DNA of 64,000 nucleotides. Source: Chaetoderma sp. LZ-2023a (lineage: Eukaryota > Mollusca > Caudofoveata > Chaetodermatida > Chaetodermatidae). Position 1 is the first letter of the stretch. Each line of letters begins with the position of its first letter. Positions 10,891-22,204 of this stretch are shown one piece after another. The stretch covers positions 86,647,023 to 86,711,022 of the forward strand of contig CM067373.1 in assembly GCA_034401795.1 (NCBI GenBank), written 5' to 3'. A model generated the notes under the pieces. The model was not told the DNA's origin, did not search any database, and saw only the letters and a list, made by a program, of their open reading frames with translations. A program made the translations under genes and the position numbers.

Positions 10891-10913
10891 CACCTGTGCA
10901 AAAGTTAAGCACC
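10891..10913 (+). repeat. Left terminal inverted repeat of Tc1 element
   Basis: It begins CACCTGTGCAAAAGTTAA and ends GCACC. It is the exact reverse complement of 12524-12546. The preceding bases are a TA run at 10883-10890. Confidence 0.93.
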
Positions 10914-11198
10914 AGTAAAACAATAGAACGTAGAAACATGATGGTACAACTAGTCTGCCATACTTTTTGTCCCCGCGTTAGCTGACATAATTCCAAGTAC
11001 GAAATGCACATGCATGCATGACTTCACGCCGCTTGATGTCCGTGCGTGGCGGGAAACAGCACACGTGTTCAGTTATGTAAAAGTCCAGTTTGAGGTGTAG
11101 AACATTACATACAGATTTAGGCGACAAGATTAGGAATTTTGTGTTCATGACCGTGGTTTATTTGTACAGAGAGAATTAGCTCTTGATTGTGAACCGCT

Positions 11199-12224
11199 AT
11201 GGCAAGACGAAGGTTAAGTGATCGTGTGAAATGGCAAATCAAAGGCATGCATACCACTGGTATGTCATGCAGAAAGATTGGCAGACAGCTGAACATTAAC
11301 CATACTGTAATCAGTCGTTTGATTGCAAAACATGGGCAAACTAACGAGGTGAAGGACAGGCCTAGATCTGGAAGACCGAAGAAGACTACTGCCCGTGATG
11401 ATCGAGCCCTAGTACGCCTTGTTAGGAGATTTCCATTCACCAACAGCAGAGTGCTCAGCCAGCAATGGGAAACGCGCAATAGAGTGTCAATGTCTACCGT
11501 CAAAAGGAGACTGTATGCTGCTGGCATGAAAGCTAGGAGACCTGTCAGACGTCCTCTCCTCACTGCACACCACAAAGAGGAGCGTCTGAGGTGGTGCAAC
11601 GAAAGAAGACACTGGAACATGAGATCCTGGAGACGGGTACACTGGTCCGATGAAAGTCGGTTCCTGCTTCATGCCACAGATGGTCGAACTCGTGTATGGA
11701 GGTCCAGACGCACGGCGTACGACCACCGTAACATCATGGAAGAAGTTCCATCTGGTGGAGGTTCCGTTATGATATGGGGGTGCATCTCATTTGATTGTAA
11801 GCTGGATCTGTTGACTGTACCTGGAACACTAAATGGACAAAGAGATCAAGATTCCATACTGGATAGAGTTGTGGTCCCTCATTTTGTAAATCATGCACCT
11901 GGAACCCACCCTATATTCATGGATGACAACGCCCGACCACATCGTGCTAGAGCTGTGCATGAATACCTCCGCCAGAATGCCATCGAAACCCTACCATGGC
12001 CAGCAAGGAGCCCTGACATGAACCCTATTGAGCATATCTGGGACATTCTGGGAAACATGGTGAGAAGGAGGGATCCTCCTGTGCAGAACCTACAGGAATT
12101 AACAGACGCACTCCATCTTGAATGGCAACGAATACCACAATGGCGTATCAGTCGGTTGGTGACCAGCATGAGACGTCGTGTCCAGGCCGTCATCCAGGCA
12201 CAAGGTGGATATACCCGGTATTAA
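11199..12224 (+). CDS. Tc1-type DD34E transposase
   Basis: This 341-residue protein cuts and pastes the surrounding element. Residues 1-110 form the bipartite helix-turn-helix (paired-like) DNA-binding region (SDRVKWQIKGMHTTGMSCRK opens the first helices), with an AT-hook-like SGRPKK at about 57-62. The catalytic domain shows the first Asp in HWSDESRF, the second in FMDDNARPH and the Glu in MNPIEHIWD. Exactly 34 residues separate the second Asp from the Glu, which defines the Tc1 DD34E group. Length is normal (340-345). The start at 11199 is the first ATG before the first helix and no stop interrupts the frame. No neighbour gene is involved; expression would depend on promoter activity inside or next to the element. 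Confidence 0.95.
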   Translation: MARRRLSDRVKWQIKGMHTTGMSCRKIGRQLNINHTVISRLIAKHGQTNEVKDRPRSGRPKKTTARDDRALVRLVRRFPFTNSRVLSQQWETRNRVSMSTVKRRLYAAGMKARRPVRRPLLTAHHKEERLRWCNERRHWNMRSWRRVHWSDESRFLLHATDGRTRVWRSRRTAYDHRNIMEEVPSGGGSVMIWGCISFDCKLDLLTVPGTLNGQRDQDSILDRVVVPHFVNHAPGTHPIFMDDNARPHRARAVHEYLRQNAIETLPWPARSPDMNPIEHIWDILGNMVRRRDPPVQNLQELTDALHLEWQRIPQWRISRLVTSMRRRVQAVIQAQGGYTRY

Positions 12225-12523
12225 TAATGACAGTCTCAAACTCGTGCACAGATGTTAAACTTCGTTTTCAGACACCATTAATGACAATCTAGCCACGTGT
12301 GTCAACTGTAGGGCAATAGTTGTCAGTTGTGTCAACGTAACCATATTCAGGCCTCGTTTTCAAGTTCAAACAAAAACATACAGTGTTTCCCCACCATCAT
12401 AATCAGCATTCCTCTAGTTGCATTATTACCTCTTGCACTAAGATGGATGGCTACATAAATGTTTATGCTATTGCTTTCTTCATAGCACATGAATATACCC
12501 TCGCATGTGCGTAAAAATAGGGT

Positions 12524-12703
<180 letters not shown>

Positions 12704-12840
12704 AATCTGAAAATGTGATTTTCGCACTGTTAACACGTTCTTCACTTTTGAGAACATGGCTCTTGCAAATTCGGTTCTTTGTATGTCTGTTTCAGATATT
12801 CCATCATGTCATTTGTCTAAAGAATAAATAAGAACACCCC

Positions 12841-13040
12841 ACCCACCCCAACCATGGTTTTATTAAGAATAGTGTGTAAGGCATCAGTTGTGTTTGCAAG
12901 CAGAACCGTGCCACCAGCATAATATCTCAAATTGTTCGTATTGGTACCACCTATATTTAGTCCCACAAAACCATCGATTTTTCTGAGGATCCATTCCGTG
13001 CATATGTTAAATATGCTTGGAGATCAAGGACAATTTGCTT
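12841..13040 (-). pseudogene. LINE reverse-transcriptase palm fragment
   Basis: Read on the minus strand, this stretch gives SPSIFNICTEWILRKIDG, then VGLNIGGTNTNNLRYYAGGT and VLLANTTDALHTILNK. It matches the palm region of non-LTR reverse transcriptases of the form LFNIYSEWILRxI, IGGxNINNLRYADDTVLIA. The catalytic ADD has become AGG and a stop sits before SPSIF, so it is dead. Only about 65 codons survive. The hairpin repeat copy at 13045 begins where the homology ends. Confidence 0.75.
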
Positions 13041-13044
13041 TAGA

Positions 13045-13378
13045 CTGTCAGTCATCCTCTAATGGTGTATCTTATCAAATACCTTTGCAGAAGCAATGAT
13101 GCATATGTGCACATCGTGGTCTAATGGATGCATTTAGATATGCACCGCCCATTTTTAGCCAAACTCCGCCCATGTTCCGCCGTGTTGAGATCGACCGAAC
13201 CATGAATTCCCAGAATCCAAATATCATGAAAACTATATACAGGTAACCTGTTGAATATTTGAAAAATAATTTAACTGGATGCTGTTGCCTGCTTTCGCAG
13301 CAACAACGCCCAGTCAAATTGGTTTCAAAATATTCAACATCATGTTTGTAAAATATTAGACACACAATTTGTAGGCCT
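13045..13378 (+). repeat. Hairpin repeat family, copy 1
   Basis: The left part (CTAATGGTGTATCTTATCAA at 13058-13077, then GCCAAACTCCGCCCATGTTC) aligns with the copy at 26090-26398. The right part, 13250-13338, is a near-palindrome: GTTGAATATTTGAAAAATAA, then TTTAACTGGATGCTGTTGCC, a loop and the complementary arm ending AAAATATTCAAC. A shared tail follows (CATGTTTGTAAAATATTAGA). Coding capacity is nil. Confidence 0.8.
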
Positions 13379-14115
13379 CAGTGATGGACTAAGCATTCAG
13401 ATTAAGTGCTCATGGCAGAATTAGATACGACATTCATTACTATTTTCATTGTAACTTCAGTCTACCTGTGACACAATTGATTATGCCATCAATAATTGAG
13501 TGACAGATTACAGTGCCGGATTAAGCCTGTGTGGGGATCGTAGCATCCCTCACAGAAAGAGGCCCATGGGTAGTACCATGGTGACATGGTGTTGTTAAAA
13601 GACTCTGACTTCCAGCAGTCCCAGCTACTGAGCTATACTGATCCGGAATAACATCATACTTCTGTATGCCATTATTCCGGATTAAGTCTCTAGTGAGAAC
13701 ACGGCCTTAGATTCTTTGAAAAAGTTGAAATTATAACCTAGCTAAGCTCCTGTGGGCCACTTTTCTCAGTCCCCATGCTGTCAGCCCCCTGTAGTAAATG
13801 TTCAAATAGACATTTGTCACTGAAAATCATACAAATTGGCGCCTTAGAGAGAAGCTGGGTAAATGGTTAGGACAGTGTGGGTGTGGTCAGGTGGAAGCGG
13901 TGGGCTACACGAGGTGGTCTGTGCGAGGTGGATGAGGTGGAACCATGCATGCATTTAAATGGCTTTATTGAAATGTTGCAAAAGAAAATGTGACTCATCA
14001 ATCATCACAAGGATTTGAAAACTAAGGAACCATACAGAGCACTTTTCTCCATATCTTGGGAGGCGAGAAGTGTTCACCAACCTTTCTTTATTATGTGACA
14101 GTGGTGAAGGGGTTT
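13379..14115. other. No gene seen
   Basis: AT-rich spacer. It holds a small inverted repeat, CCGGAATAA and TTATTCCGG about 20 bp apart, near 13643-13681. No conserved frame was recognised. Confidence 0.5.
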
Positions 14116-16066
14116 GCTGTGAGCTATTGTTCTGAATCACTCATGCGTAACAATGCTAATTAATGAATAATTAATTTGATTAATGGATTTTTAATTGGTT
14201 TTGACATGTGAAATACATAATGAGGTCGTGTAGAATGATTGGTGTGTATATTTCAGGAGGTCAAGTGCAATTGTTCAGTTGTCCAAATGATTGATGTGTG
14301 TCTGTTAGGTTATGATGAGTTGATCAATACGAGCACAATGACCGACAGCGTGCACCTAGTGTAACACTATTGATGTAGGCTGTGCGTTATTGTTTTGATG
14401 TCGAACAATGTCCATCATTGTTGATGAATAATGACGTCCCATGCACCTTTGTCATGTTTAACATGTTAATCAGGTGAGTGGCCGTGGCCCCGTCCCCACT
14501 TCATGGTTAAAAAGATATTTCTGCCTCAGTAATTTAATTTTCAAAAAAATCAGATGGCTGTCATTTAATTATTAAGTTTTCAAAATTGTTATGGAAATGA
14601 GTAAAGAACAATGTCCACCGTCGTCATCGTTGACGAATAATCATGTCCCGTGCATCATTGTCACGTTTAATGTATTAATTGGGTGTGCGTTGCGCCCCCC
14701 CCCCCCTTGTGGCTGTAGTAAAAATTGGACTATTTTGAAACTAAGCGGAATTCTGGCTTCCTATGCCAAATTGTCGAACATTGCTTTGTGAAGAATAGCG
14801 TTTATGCGCATGATTGAAGGCACCTGCATGAACAATAGCGTACAGCGGTCACTTATGTACAATAGTGCACATACACGCATTTAGAAGAATAGCGTCCAGT
14901 GGCCACCTGCATGAACAAAATGTTGTATAATATTGTATAGACAATAATCATGTATCTATCGTATTTAAGGAGATTCTTTAAAGTGGCAGTCATTTAAGTA
15001 TTAAATTTTCAAAATATATGAACAAAATGTGTTTCCAGTCATTTAATTTTCAAAAAATCAGAACGTTGCATTACACAGGTAATAGGTAAACTTATCGATG
15101 TTGTATAATATTATATAGATAATAATCATGTATCTATCATATTTAAGGAGTAGTCTTTAAAGTGGCAGTCATTTAATAATTAAATTTTCAAAAAATATGA
15201 ACAAAATGTGTTCCCAGTCATTTAATTTTCAAAAAATCAGAGCGAAGTACAGCGTTACATGGGTAATATATAGGTAAACTTATCAATGTTGTATGTATAA
15301 TATTATATAGATAATAATCATGTATCTAGAGTGGCTGTCATTTAATGATTAAATATTCGATAAAATGTTGTGCAATTTTAAACATGTGGCAACATGTGTA
15401 CGTACATGCCCGGACACAGTAATTTTGTCCTAGTTTTATTACTCTTTTTGCCGAAACAACGCTGCTGATCGCTGTTGAATGTTTTTACATAAAACACCTC
15501 TTTCATATCACAGACTATAAACACTTTGGTATGCTTAAGCAAAAGTGCATTCTTTGCAACTTACGCTTAATCAGGCAAAGTTAATGTTCACGAATTGACT
15601 GTGAATGAATAAATAATTGCGCGGGTAATAGTCTGTCGCCTTGAGTAGGAAAATTGAGACTTATATGCATTTTCGGGTATAGTAGCTGTAACTTTCAGGG
15701 AATATTCTTCAATCATCTGGGAATCCAAAATCACTTGATACCAAATTTTCATTTGTCGTTATGGTGGCCATATTGGATTTCAAAATGGCCGCTATCTGAA
15801 AAACAGTTTTTCAACATTTTGACTCATTAATCGCCCAGTGTCTTGATTTTAGTGTCTAGGTATATGTTTTAATGCATGTAACTTTCAGGGAATATTCTTC
15901 AATCATCTGAGAATCCAAAATCACTTGATACCAAATTTTCCTTTGTCGTTATGGTGACCATATTGGATTTCAAAATGGCCGCTATCTGAAAAACAGCTTT
16001 TCAACATTTTGACTCATTAATCGCCTAGTGTCTTGATTTTAGTGTCTAGGTATATGTTTTAATGCA
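14116..16066 (+). repeat. Left inverted arm with internal subrepeats
   Basis: This arm is built of diverged blocks repeated inside it: CATTTAATTATTAA with TTTTCAAAA and AACAAAATGTGTTCCCAG units recur at about 14520, 14990, 15050, 15165, 15215 and 15345, and GATAATAATCATGTATCTA recurs about every 180 bp. The innermost part is a clean 190 bp tandem duplication (15687-15876 and 15877-16066) starting TGTAACTTTCAGGGAATATT. Phrases such as GAACAATAGCGT also recur at 14790-14920. Subterminal repeats like these commonly bind transposase; that is inference here. Confidence 0.75.
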
Positions 16067-16175
16067 TGCCAGATCATGTATGATGGTTGATAGGCAATAT
16101 CATAGTAATATGTTTAACCCTTTGAACCCTGAATACCAAGAATCTTAATTTCAAGGCTACTATAAAGGGTATGTT

Positions 16176-16263
16176 ATCGAATATTTCATAATTAATTTAA
16201 CTGGAACATGTTGCTGCCATAGACAGCAACATAACCTAGTCAAATTAACCTCAAAATATTGAT
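16176..16263 (+). repeat. Hairpin repeat family, copy 2 (hairpin part)
   Basis: ATCGAATATTTCATAATTAA, TTTAACTGG, TGTTGCTGCC and the complementary arm ending CTCAAAATATTGAT. It is a diverged copy of the same hairpin as at 13250 and sits inside the Academ-like element, between left arm and gene. Confidence 0.7.
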
Positions 16264-16721
16264 CATAATAATCATTAAATCGTAAATGAGTGTTATATTC
16301 CAAACTTTCTTGTTAATAAGGTTGAAAACGTATTTTTATAATAATACATGGCCCGGGATAATTTTAGAATCTCTGGATCAAAGTAAATTGAAAAGACGAT
16401 CTTGCGCTTATCCTCAAATTTTATTTATAAAAAGCGCTGTTGTCTGCTAACAAACAGACAAACTGCATATCTTTGCCATTTGGTAACACATGTAGTCAAC
16501 GATGGAGAGTGAATTATAATTGCCGGCAAAAAATAAACCAACTGATTACAGTTTATGTATTAAATGCCAAGAATATAATAAGAAAGAAAGATTGACCCCC
16601 CCCCCGAGATGTAGAACCATATGATACATTTTTAGCGAATGTCAATAAAAGATCTGAATGGGGCAGTCATGATTTTATTAATGTAGGGAACAGATCAATA
16701 TGTATAACAGCATCGGACCTT
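16264..16721. other. Leader between arm and gene
   Basis: AT-rich sequence without a supported gene. Reading frames resembling the downstream gene may begin a little before 16722, so the true start of that gene is uncertain. Confidence 0.4.
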
Positions 16722-19700
16722 TTGCAAAAGGGTGCTAAGTGGCATTGCAGCTGTTATAGTGAAACCACAGACAAGAACAAAGCTAAAAGAGACGAGATTA
16801 AGTATCTCAATAATCCTGAAAAACGTAAGGGGAAGGGGCGCCCAACCTTATCTGTAGAATCTAGTAGTGTACTACTGAGATCTGCCACAGAGCGTTTTGA
16901 TTGTGAAAAGTGCTTTTTCTGTCAAGGTCAAAATACGGAAAAAGATAATGAAATTTTATATGCCTGTCATAGTGACAATAGCGGGATATCTGTCAAAGAG
17001 ATAGTAGATAAATGTGACAATGCATCCTGGAAAGTACAATTGGCCGACATAATATCAGAAGGGGACTTTCTGGCTAGGGACATTGTCTATCACAAATCCT
17101 GCAAAACCACATACTGGAGAATTTATGTTCAAGGCCCTGAAAGACGCACTGAAACTAATCAGAATAGTGAGGAGACGATTTTCTTTATAGCAGCAGAGCT
17201 GGAATTTTACGATGAGTTGCATGAAAGAATACAATCTGGAGCCTTTATAACGACTGTTCAGGCTGAAGAATTGTATTATAATATGATGTGTGACCACGGA
17301 GTCACTGGTCATGCAATATCCAGACGATCACTAATAACAAACGTCACACACAATTTACCAGACATTGAACTATCCCAACATAGAGCTAAATTACCTGGCG
17401 TCTTCCATTAAAAAAAATCTGGACGTGAAGCAGTCGATATTGCTATTTCTGAACAAGACATAAAAGGCGACCTTAATATAATATTTAAATGTGCTAAAAT
17501 CATCAGAAAAGAGATAACTAAAGCCAGAAAAGAGAAACCTTGGGTATCTACAGGCTCTCTAGATGGTGTTGGCGAATCTGGATTGCCAGTAGAGGTATTA
17601 ATGTTAAACAGATGGATCTTGCAAGGTTCTAAGGCTGCGACTACTGAGCCGCGAGATCAGTCTCTAAGAAAATCATGTGTCACAATTTCTCAAATGATGA
17701 TGCAGGAATTTAAAACTTCAAAGCAAGTAGCATACACAACAAAATCCCAGTCTGAATTGTCTACTTTTCGTCGCCAATGTGAAAGTCCATATGCAGTCGG
17801 ATTATCTTTGTGGATATATCACAATTTACGCAGCCAGACCGCTATAAATCTGCTCAGCCATTTATGTTTTGGAATATCACATAGTCGGGTGACCAGGGTT
17901 TGTAGTCAGATAGCCAACGCTGTGCAAGGAAACATCAATAAAAATGGTATTTTTGTCCCAGTTGGCATTGTGAAAGGTAGAGCTATTCTAGCTTCCACTG
18001 ATAATGTTGACAAGAAAGTTGATACTTTTGATGGAAAGTCGTTTCCATGCAATGGCAGCTTGTGTATATCAGCCAATATGTGCTGGAGAGACCTTGGTAG
18101 AACCACTTGATCTATATGAAGTTTCTGCTGGTGGCCTTTTAGGTGTTCCGAGCACATGCATCAAGATTCTTAAATGTGACTTAAAAGGCAGTCCCAAACC
18201 TCAATTCAGTCCCCATTATGCATCGTATAAAGTGGGTTCCTATGATGAATATTTTGATAGAGCGATAAAGCATGATATGTGTTGGATGATGGCAAGATAT
18301 TTCAACAGATCTCAAACAGTTTATTTAAATTCGTCTGATGTAGAACCTAAAACAGTTGCCTCTGATGAAGTTACGATTCCTGCTTTTGATGTTACCAATA
18401 TTTTGTCAGATAATGTACAAAGTATTCTTTCAGTAACTGACATATCAAATATGCCAGCAGTGCGAGAGGAGCACGAGTGTTTATTGAGTTCAGGTGAAAT
18501 ATCTGTACAAATGTCTCCACAAGTAGTAGATGACGAGAGAACAACGCAAATGATACCAGTGTGGGCTGCATACAACAGTCTTTCAAACACACCTGAATCC
18601 ACGAATCATTCCTCTTTGATTGTTGATAAGGCATTTACTCTACCTATCATAAATGCCCCAGCACACGAATGGTCAACCATGGTTACCACTTTAGACCAAC
18701 TTTGTAGATTGAACAGACTGGTGTCTGGTAATGGGCGGAAGCGTGTTGTCGCATTTGACATGGATCTATACAAACGAGTGTTGAAGTTGGAATATTTGGA
18801 TTCATGGTTCAAGGATCAGTTTGTTGTGTGTCCATGTGCATTCCACACTTCATTATGTGCTCTCAGATGTTTTGGGAAAGGCCATAGAAGGAAGCGGGAT
18901 TGACGAGGCTTGGGCCGAAGCAGATTTGTACAGTTCTGTGACTGTTAATCAAATTATAAATGGGAATCATTACAACAGAGCTATGGAGGTATTGTTCGAT
19001 CTTTGGATAGGAGAGTTTCTTGCTGAAATGCCTGCTGTCCGCGTAGCTCTTAAAGAGAGTATTAAAATACTGTCTGATGCATGCACATCGAAATAGAGCA
19101 TTCGTGAGTCACATAAGGGATTATTAATCACACTTGAGTCACTTAATATAGAGAAACAGCTTGCCGACTTTGATGCTGAGCACAACACAGAGCCCATTTT
19201 CAAATGGGCACAAATGTACATGAAACAGGTCTTGACCTTACTGCAATTCCAGCGTGCTACCCAGCTAGGTGACTGGTTCCTTCACCTGTCATCACTTGAA
19301 AAACTATGTGTGTATTTCTTTGCTTATGGGAGGCATGATTATGCACAGAATATTCCAGAATATATTGCACGAATGTGTCGGCTTCAAACTACTGATCCAG
19401 AAATCTGGCAGGACTTTATGGCACATGAATTCACTGTGAACACTTCCAACCAGATACCATTCACCCGCATCAGTATTGATCATGCTCAAGAACATGTAAA
19501 CAAAAATCTCAACGGTCAGGGTGCTGTTGGTGGCATCACTCAGTCTCCTGCTACTTTTCTGAAGTTTTGTATGTGCGCACCAGAATTAGCACGAATTGCC
19601 AATGAAACAGAGGCCATGGCTGACTTAAAGAAACAGAGTAAAATGGATCACCATGAACTCAATAAGTCAACAATACTCAGGCAAGAACAAGCTATTAAAA

Positions 19701-21475
19701 AGCTATTTGATGTCCTAGCACCTTGTGGAATATTCAGGAGTGGCAATACAGCAATGGTTAAGCTTGTCACTAATGAGATAGTTCCTAAAGCTGTTGAGGA
19801 AAGCATCCTGTCCTGTGAGCTCGTGGGAAAATCTGAAATGCAGAAATTTGTTGATGAAAGAATATGTGGAAATACAAATCTTTGGGACAAGATGACAAAA
19901 TGTAAGTCGTTTACATGGACTTCTACAACCAAGGAGGTTAAAGTACAGGCAATGTCTGATGTTTTAACCCTCCAGGCAACATCTGGTCTAATGTCTCGAC
20001 TACTTGTTGTAGCGCGCTCATCTCGTGAAATAGATATAGAAGAGGTGATTGGTAATTATGAATTTACAACTGTTAATCGGACATTAATGAGACCAGATGG
20101 CTCTGTGCACCCAACATTAAATAAAGGCTCATTGATAACTGTCTTAGAGAATCTTCCAGTGTCACCGATGGAGGATTGCTAAGACAATCTCATTTCAGAT
20201 GGTGCATATGGTTCCACAGATGCACAGCTCTGTCTTATTGTAGACGTAGGCCGTAGTACAAGAACTCATGGCTGTGAAGTCATTTGAAAATGGTAACGCC
20301 CTTGGCAAAGCTTATGTTGAGCATCATTGATATCAAATCACGTAATTACAATTCTGTAAGGGTAATTTTTGACAATTACGCTGTCGTTGGCTCATTAAAG
20401 GAATCAACACATGAACGATGCAGGGGTGGAAAGGCACAGCCAAAAGATTATAATGTAGAAGACAATACCAAAATTCCTGAATTAAAAGTATTCCTTGGAA
20501 GTGTAGCTACAAAAGATTCGTTGACACTTTATCTTGCACAGAGATTAATAGACCATTCTAAAATGTGTATGTGAGAAGAAGTGATGTCCAACTACACCAA
20601 TAATGCCACTCCTGGTGTCAGTACACAAGAAAAAGCTGATACCTTAATGATCTTGCATGCAGTGGAAGCAAATAAAGCTGGATATACTGTTCACATTTAC
20701 AGTCAGGATGCAGATGTTTTGATTCTTGCGCTGAGACGTACAGCTCTTCTTGGCAAGAAATCTGCCCTGGTGATGGGCACGGGTGATCGACGACAACTAG
20801 TTCTACTTCAACCTATTTATGATGCTCTTGGACTGGAGAGAGAAAATGCTTTCTGCAAATGGCATGCTCTCACTGGTTGTGATACCACGGGCTACATAAG
20901 AGGAAAGTCTAAGAAAGCGTGCTTAGAAGCCTTCCTAAAAGCAGATACCAAGGTTGTAACTTTAAAATCCGGCCTCGGCTGTAACACCCAGCCTTCTAAT
21001 GATATATTAAATGGGTGCATTTCCTTTTTATGTCATTTATTCTGTAAGAAGAATGTTCACATTACTGAGCCGCATCACCTCAGATGGCACCTATTCAAAC
21101 AACAAGGCATGAACACCGACACGTGGAACATGGGTTGAGCATATCCAGCGTGCTCACTGCCACGCTTCGGTGTGGGAACAAGACCTTGTTGTCAGTCCAC
21201 TATCACCAGATCCCTTACAGCATGGCTGGGTGAAGGAAGAGCACAGGCTTGTACCTCTGTTATCCAAGGTTGCACCAGCCCCTGCAGCGGTGGTTAGGTT
21301 AGTGAGGTGTACGTGTGGTACCAGTAACACAAGCTCAACAAATAAGTGCGCTTCAGGTAGATGTTCATGTCAATTTAAAGGTCTAGTGTGTACAGAACTG
21401 CGACAGTGTGAAGGAGAGGAAGACCATTGCCAGAACTTAAGTAGTTATGTTGACCCAGATGATGCAAACTGATCT
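16722..21475 (+). pseudogene. Academ-like transposon protein with XPG-like nuclease and Cys8 cluster, broken
   Basis: A single ~1,550-codon reading region. In order: an N-terminal Cys/His cluster (CEKCFFCQG near 16900, YHKSCKTTYW near 17090); a long middle with ISHSRVTRVCSQIANAV, YFNRSQTVYL, FFAYGRHDYAQNIPEYIA and the family block ISIDHAQEHVNKNLNG with GITQSPATFLKF (19465-19570); an XPG/FEN1-like region with VRVIFDNY, SLKESTHERCRGG, YSQDADVLILA (20700-20730) and WHALTGCDTTGYIRGKSKKA (20861-20920); then eight cysteines spaced CTC, CASGRCSC, CTELRQC and HC (21308-21435). The frame breaks at least eight times: stops at 17409, 19094, 20180 and 20572, and shifts near 18040, 18840-18890, 20240, 20325 and 21125. 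XPG-type nucleases cut branched DNA. I did not locate the DDE triad, so the catalytic role in transposition is inferred from the Academ family. Confidence 0.65.
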
Positions 21476-21692
21476 CAAAATTAGGACTTCAGTGTATTAT
21501 ATTTACAATAAGCGAATTTGAATTGTTGTTTAATCATCAGTTTTGGTCAAAGAAATAGTAGCAAATTTGCAGTTTGGGACGAGGTGGCAAACGGGCCTCG
21601 TAACCAAAAGATCAAAAGATTATTTTTTAAATGTTAAAAATGGTAAAAAAGGTATCTATTTTGGATATACTACAAGTGAGTAATGTGTATTC
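21476..21692. other. 3' spacer of the Academ-like element
   Basis: AT-rich sequence between the gene and the nested MITE. No gene seen. Confidence 0.5.
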
Positions 21693-22128
21693 CGGTGGCA
21701 TAGCGATGTCGTTTGAGGGCCCCTGGTCAGAACGTGTGTGGGCCCCAATTCTGGATGTGCTCCCAAGATTTTTTTTTTTAAATTTAGATGCTCTCAGAAG
21801 TATAAATATATATAGACTCTCATTTGGTTGATTGTGCAGAATTGAAAAATATTTGCCAAAATCTTTAGGGCTTGCAGTATGGAGTGGTTCTGAGTGCTAC
21901 TCACCATTACAGTTGGGAAAGTAGATGATCTGAGAAGTCATCTACTGCAAGGCTGCATTCTGATAAAAAGGTTTTATCAGAATGCAGGAGATGGAGGGGG
22001 TATTTCTGGTCGCATTATTATTAAAGAAAGAAGGTTCAAAACTTCTACATAAAATAATATTGCAGGCTGGTGGGGCCCCTAATGGTCAGGGGCCCATGTT
22101 CCTTGAACCTGCTATTGCTACACCACTG
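21693..22128. mobile_element. hAT-type MITE with 8 bp target duplication
   Basis: A 436 bp non-coding element. The left end CGGTGGCATAGCGATG and the right end, read inverted, CAGTGGTGTAGCAATAG are versions of the common hAT terminus CAGTGGCGTAGC. Flanks GTGTATTC (21685-21692) and GTGTATAC (22129-22136) match at 7 of 8 positions, the target-duplication length of hAT. Internal GGGCCCC blocks near each end add to the inverted symmetry. It inserted into the Academ-like element. Confidence 0.8.
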
Positions 22129-22204
22129 GTGTATACAATGTATATATGTTTATATGTTCTTTTTTTTCTCTAAACATATACCAATTAATGTAAAGTCTTA
22201 CTCA

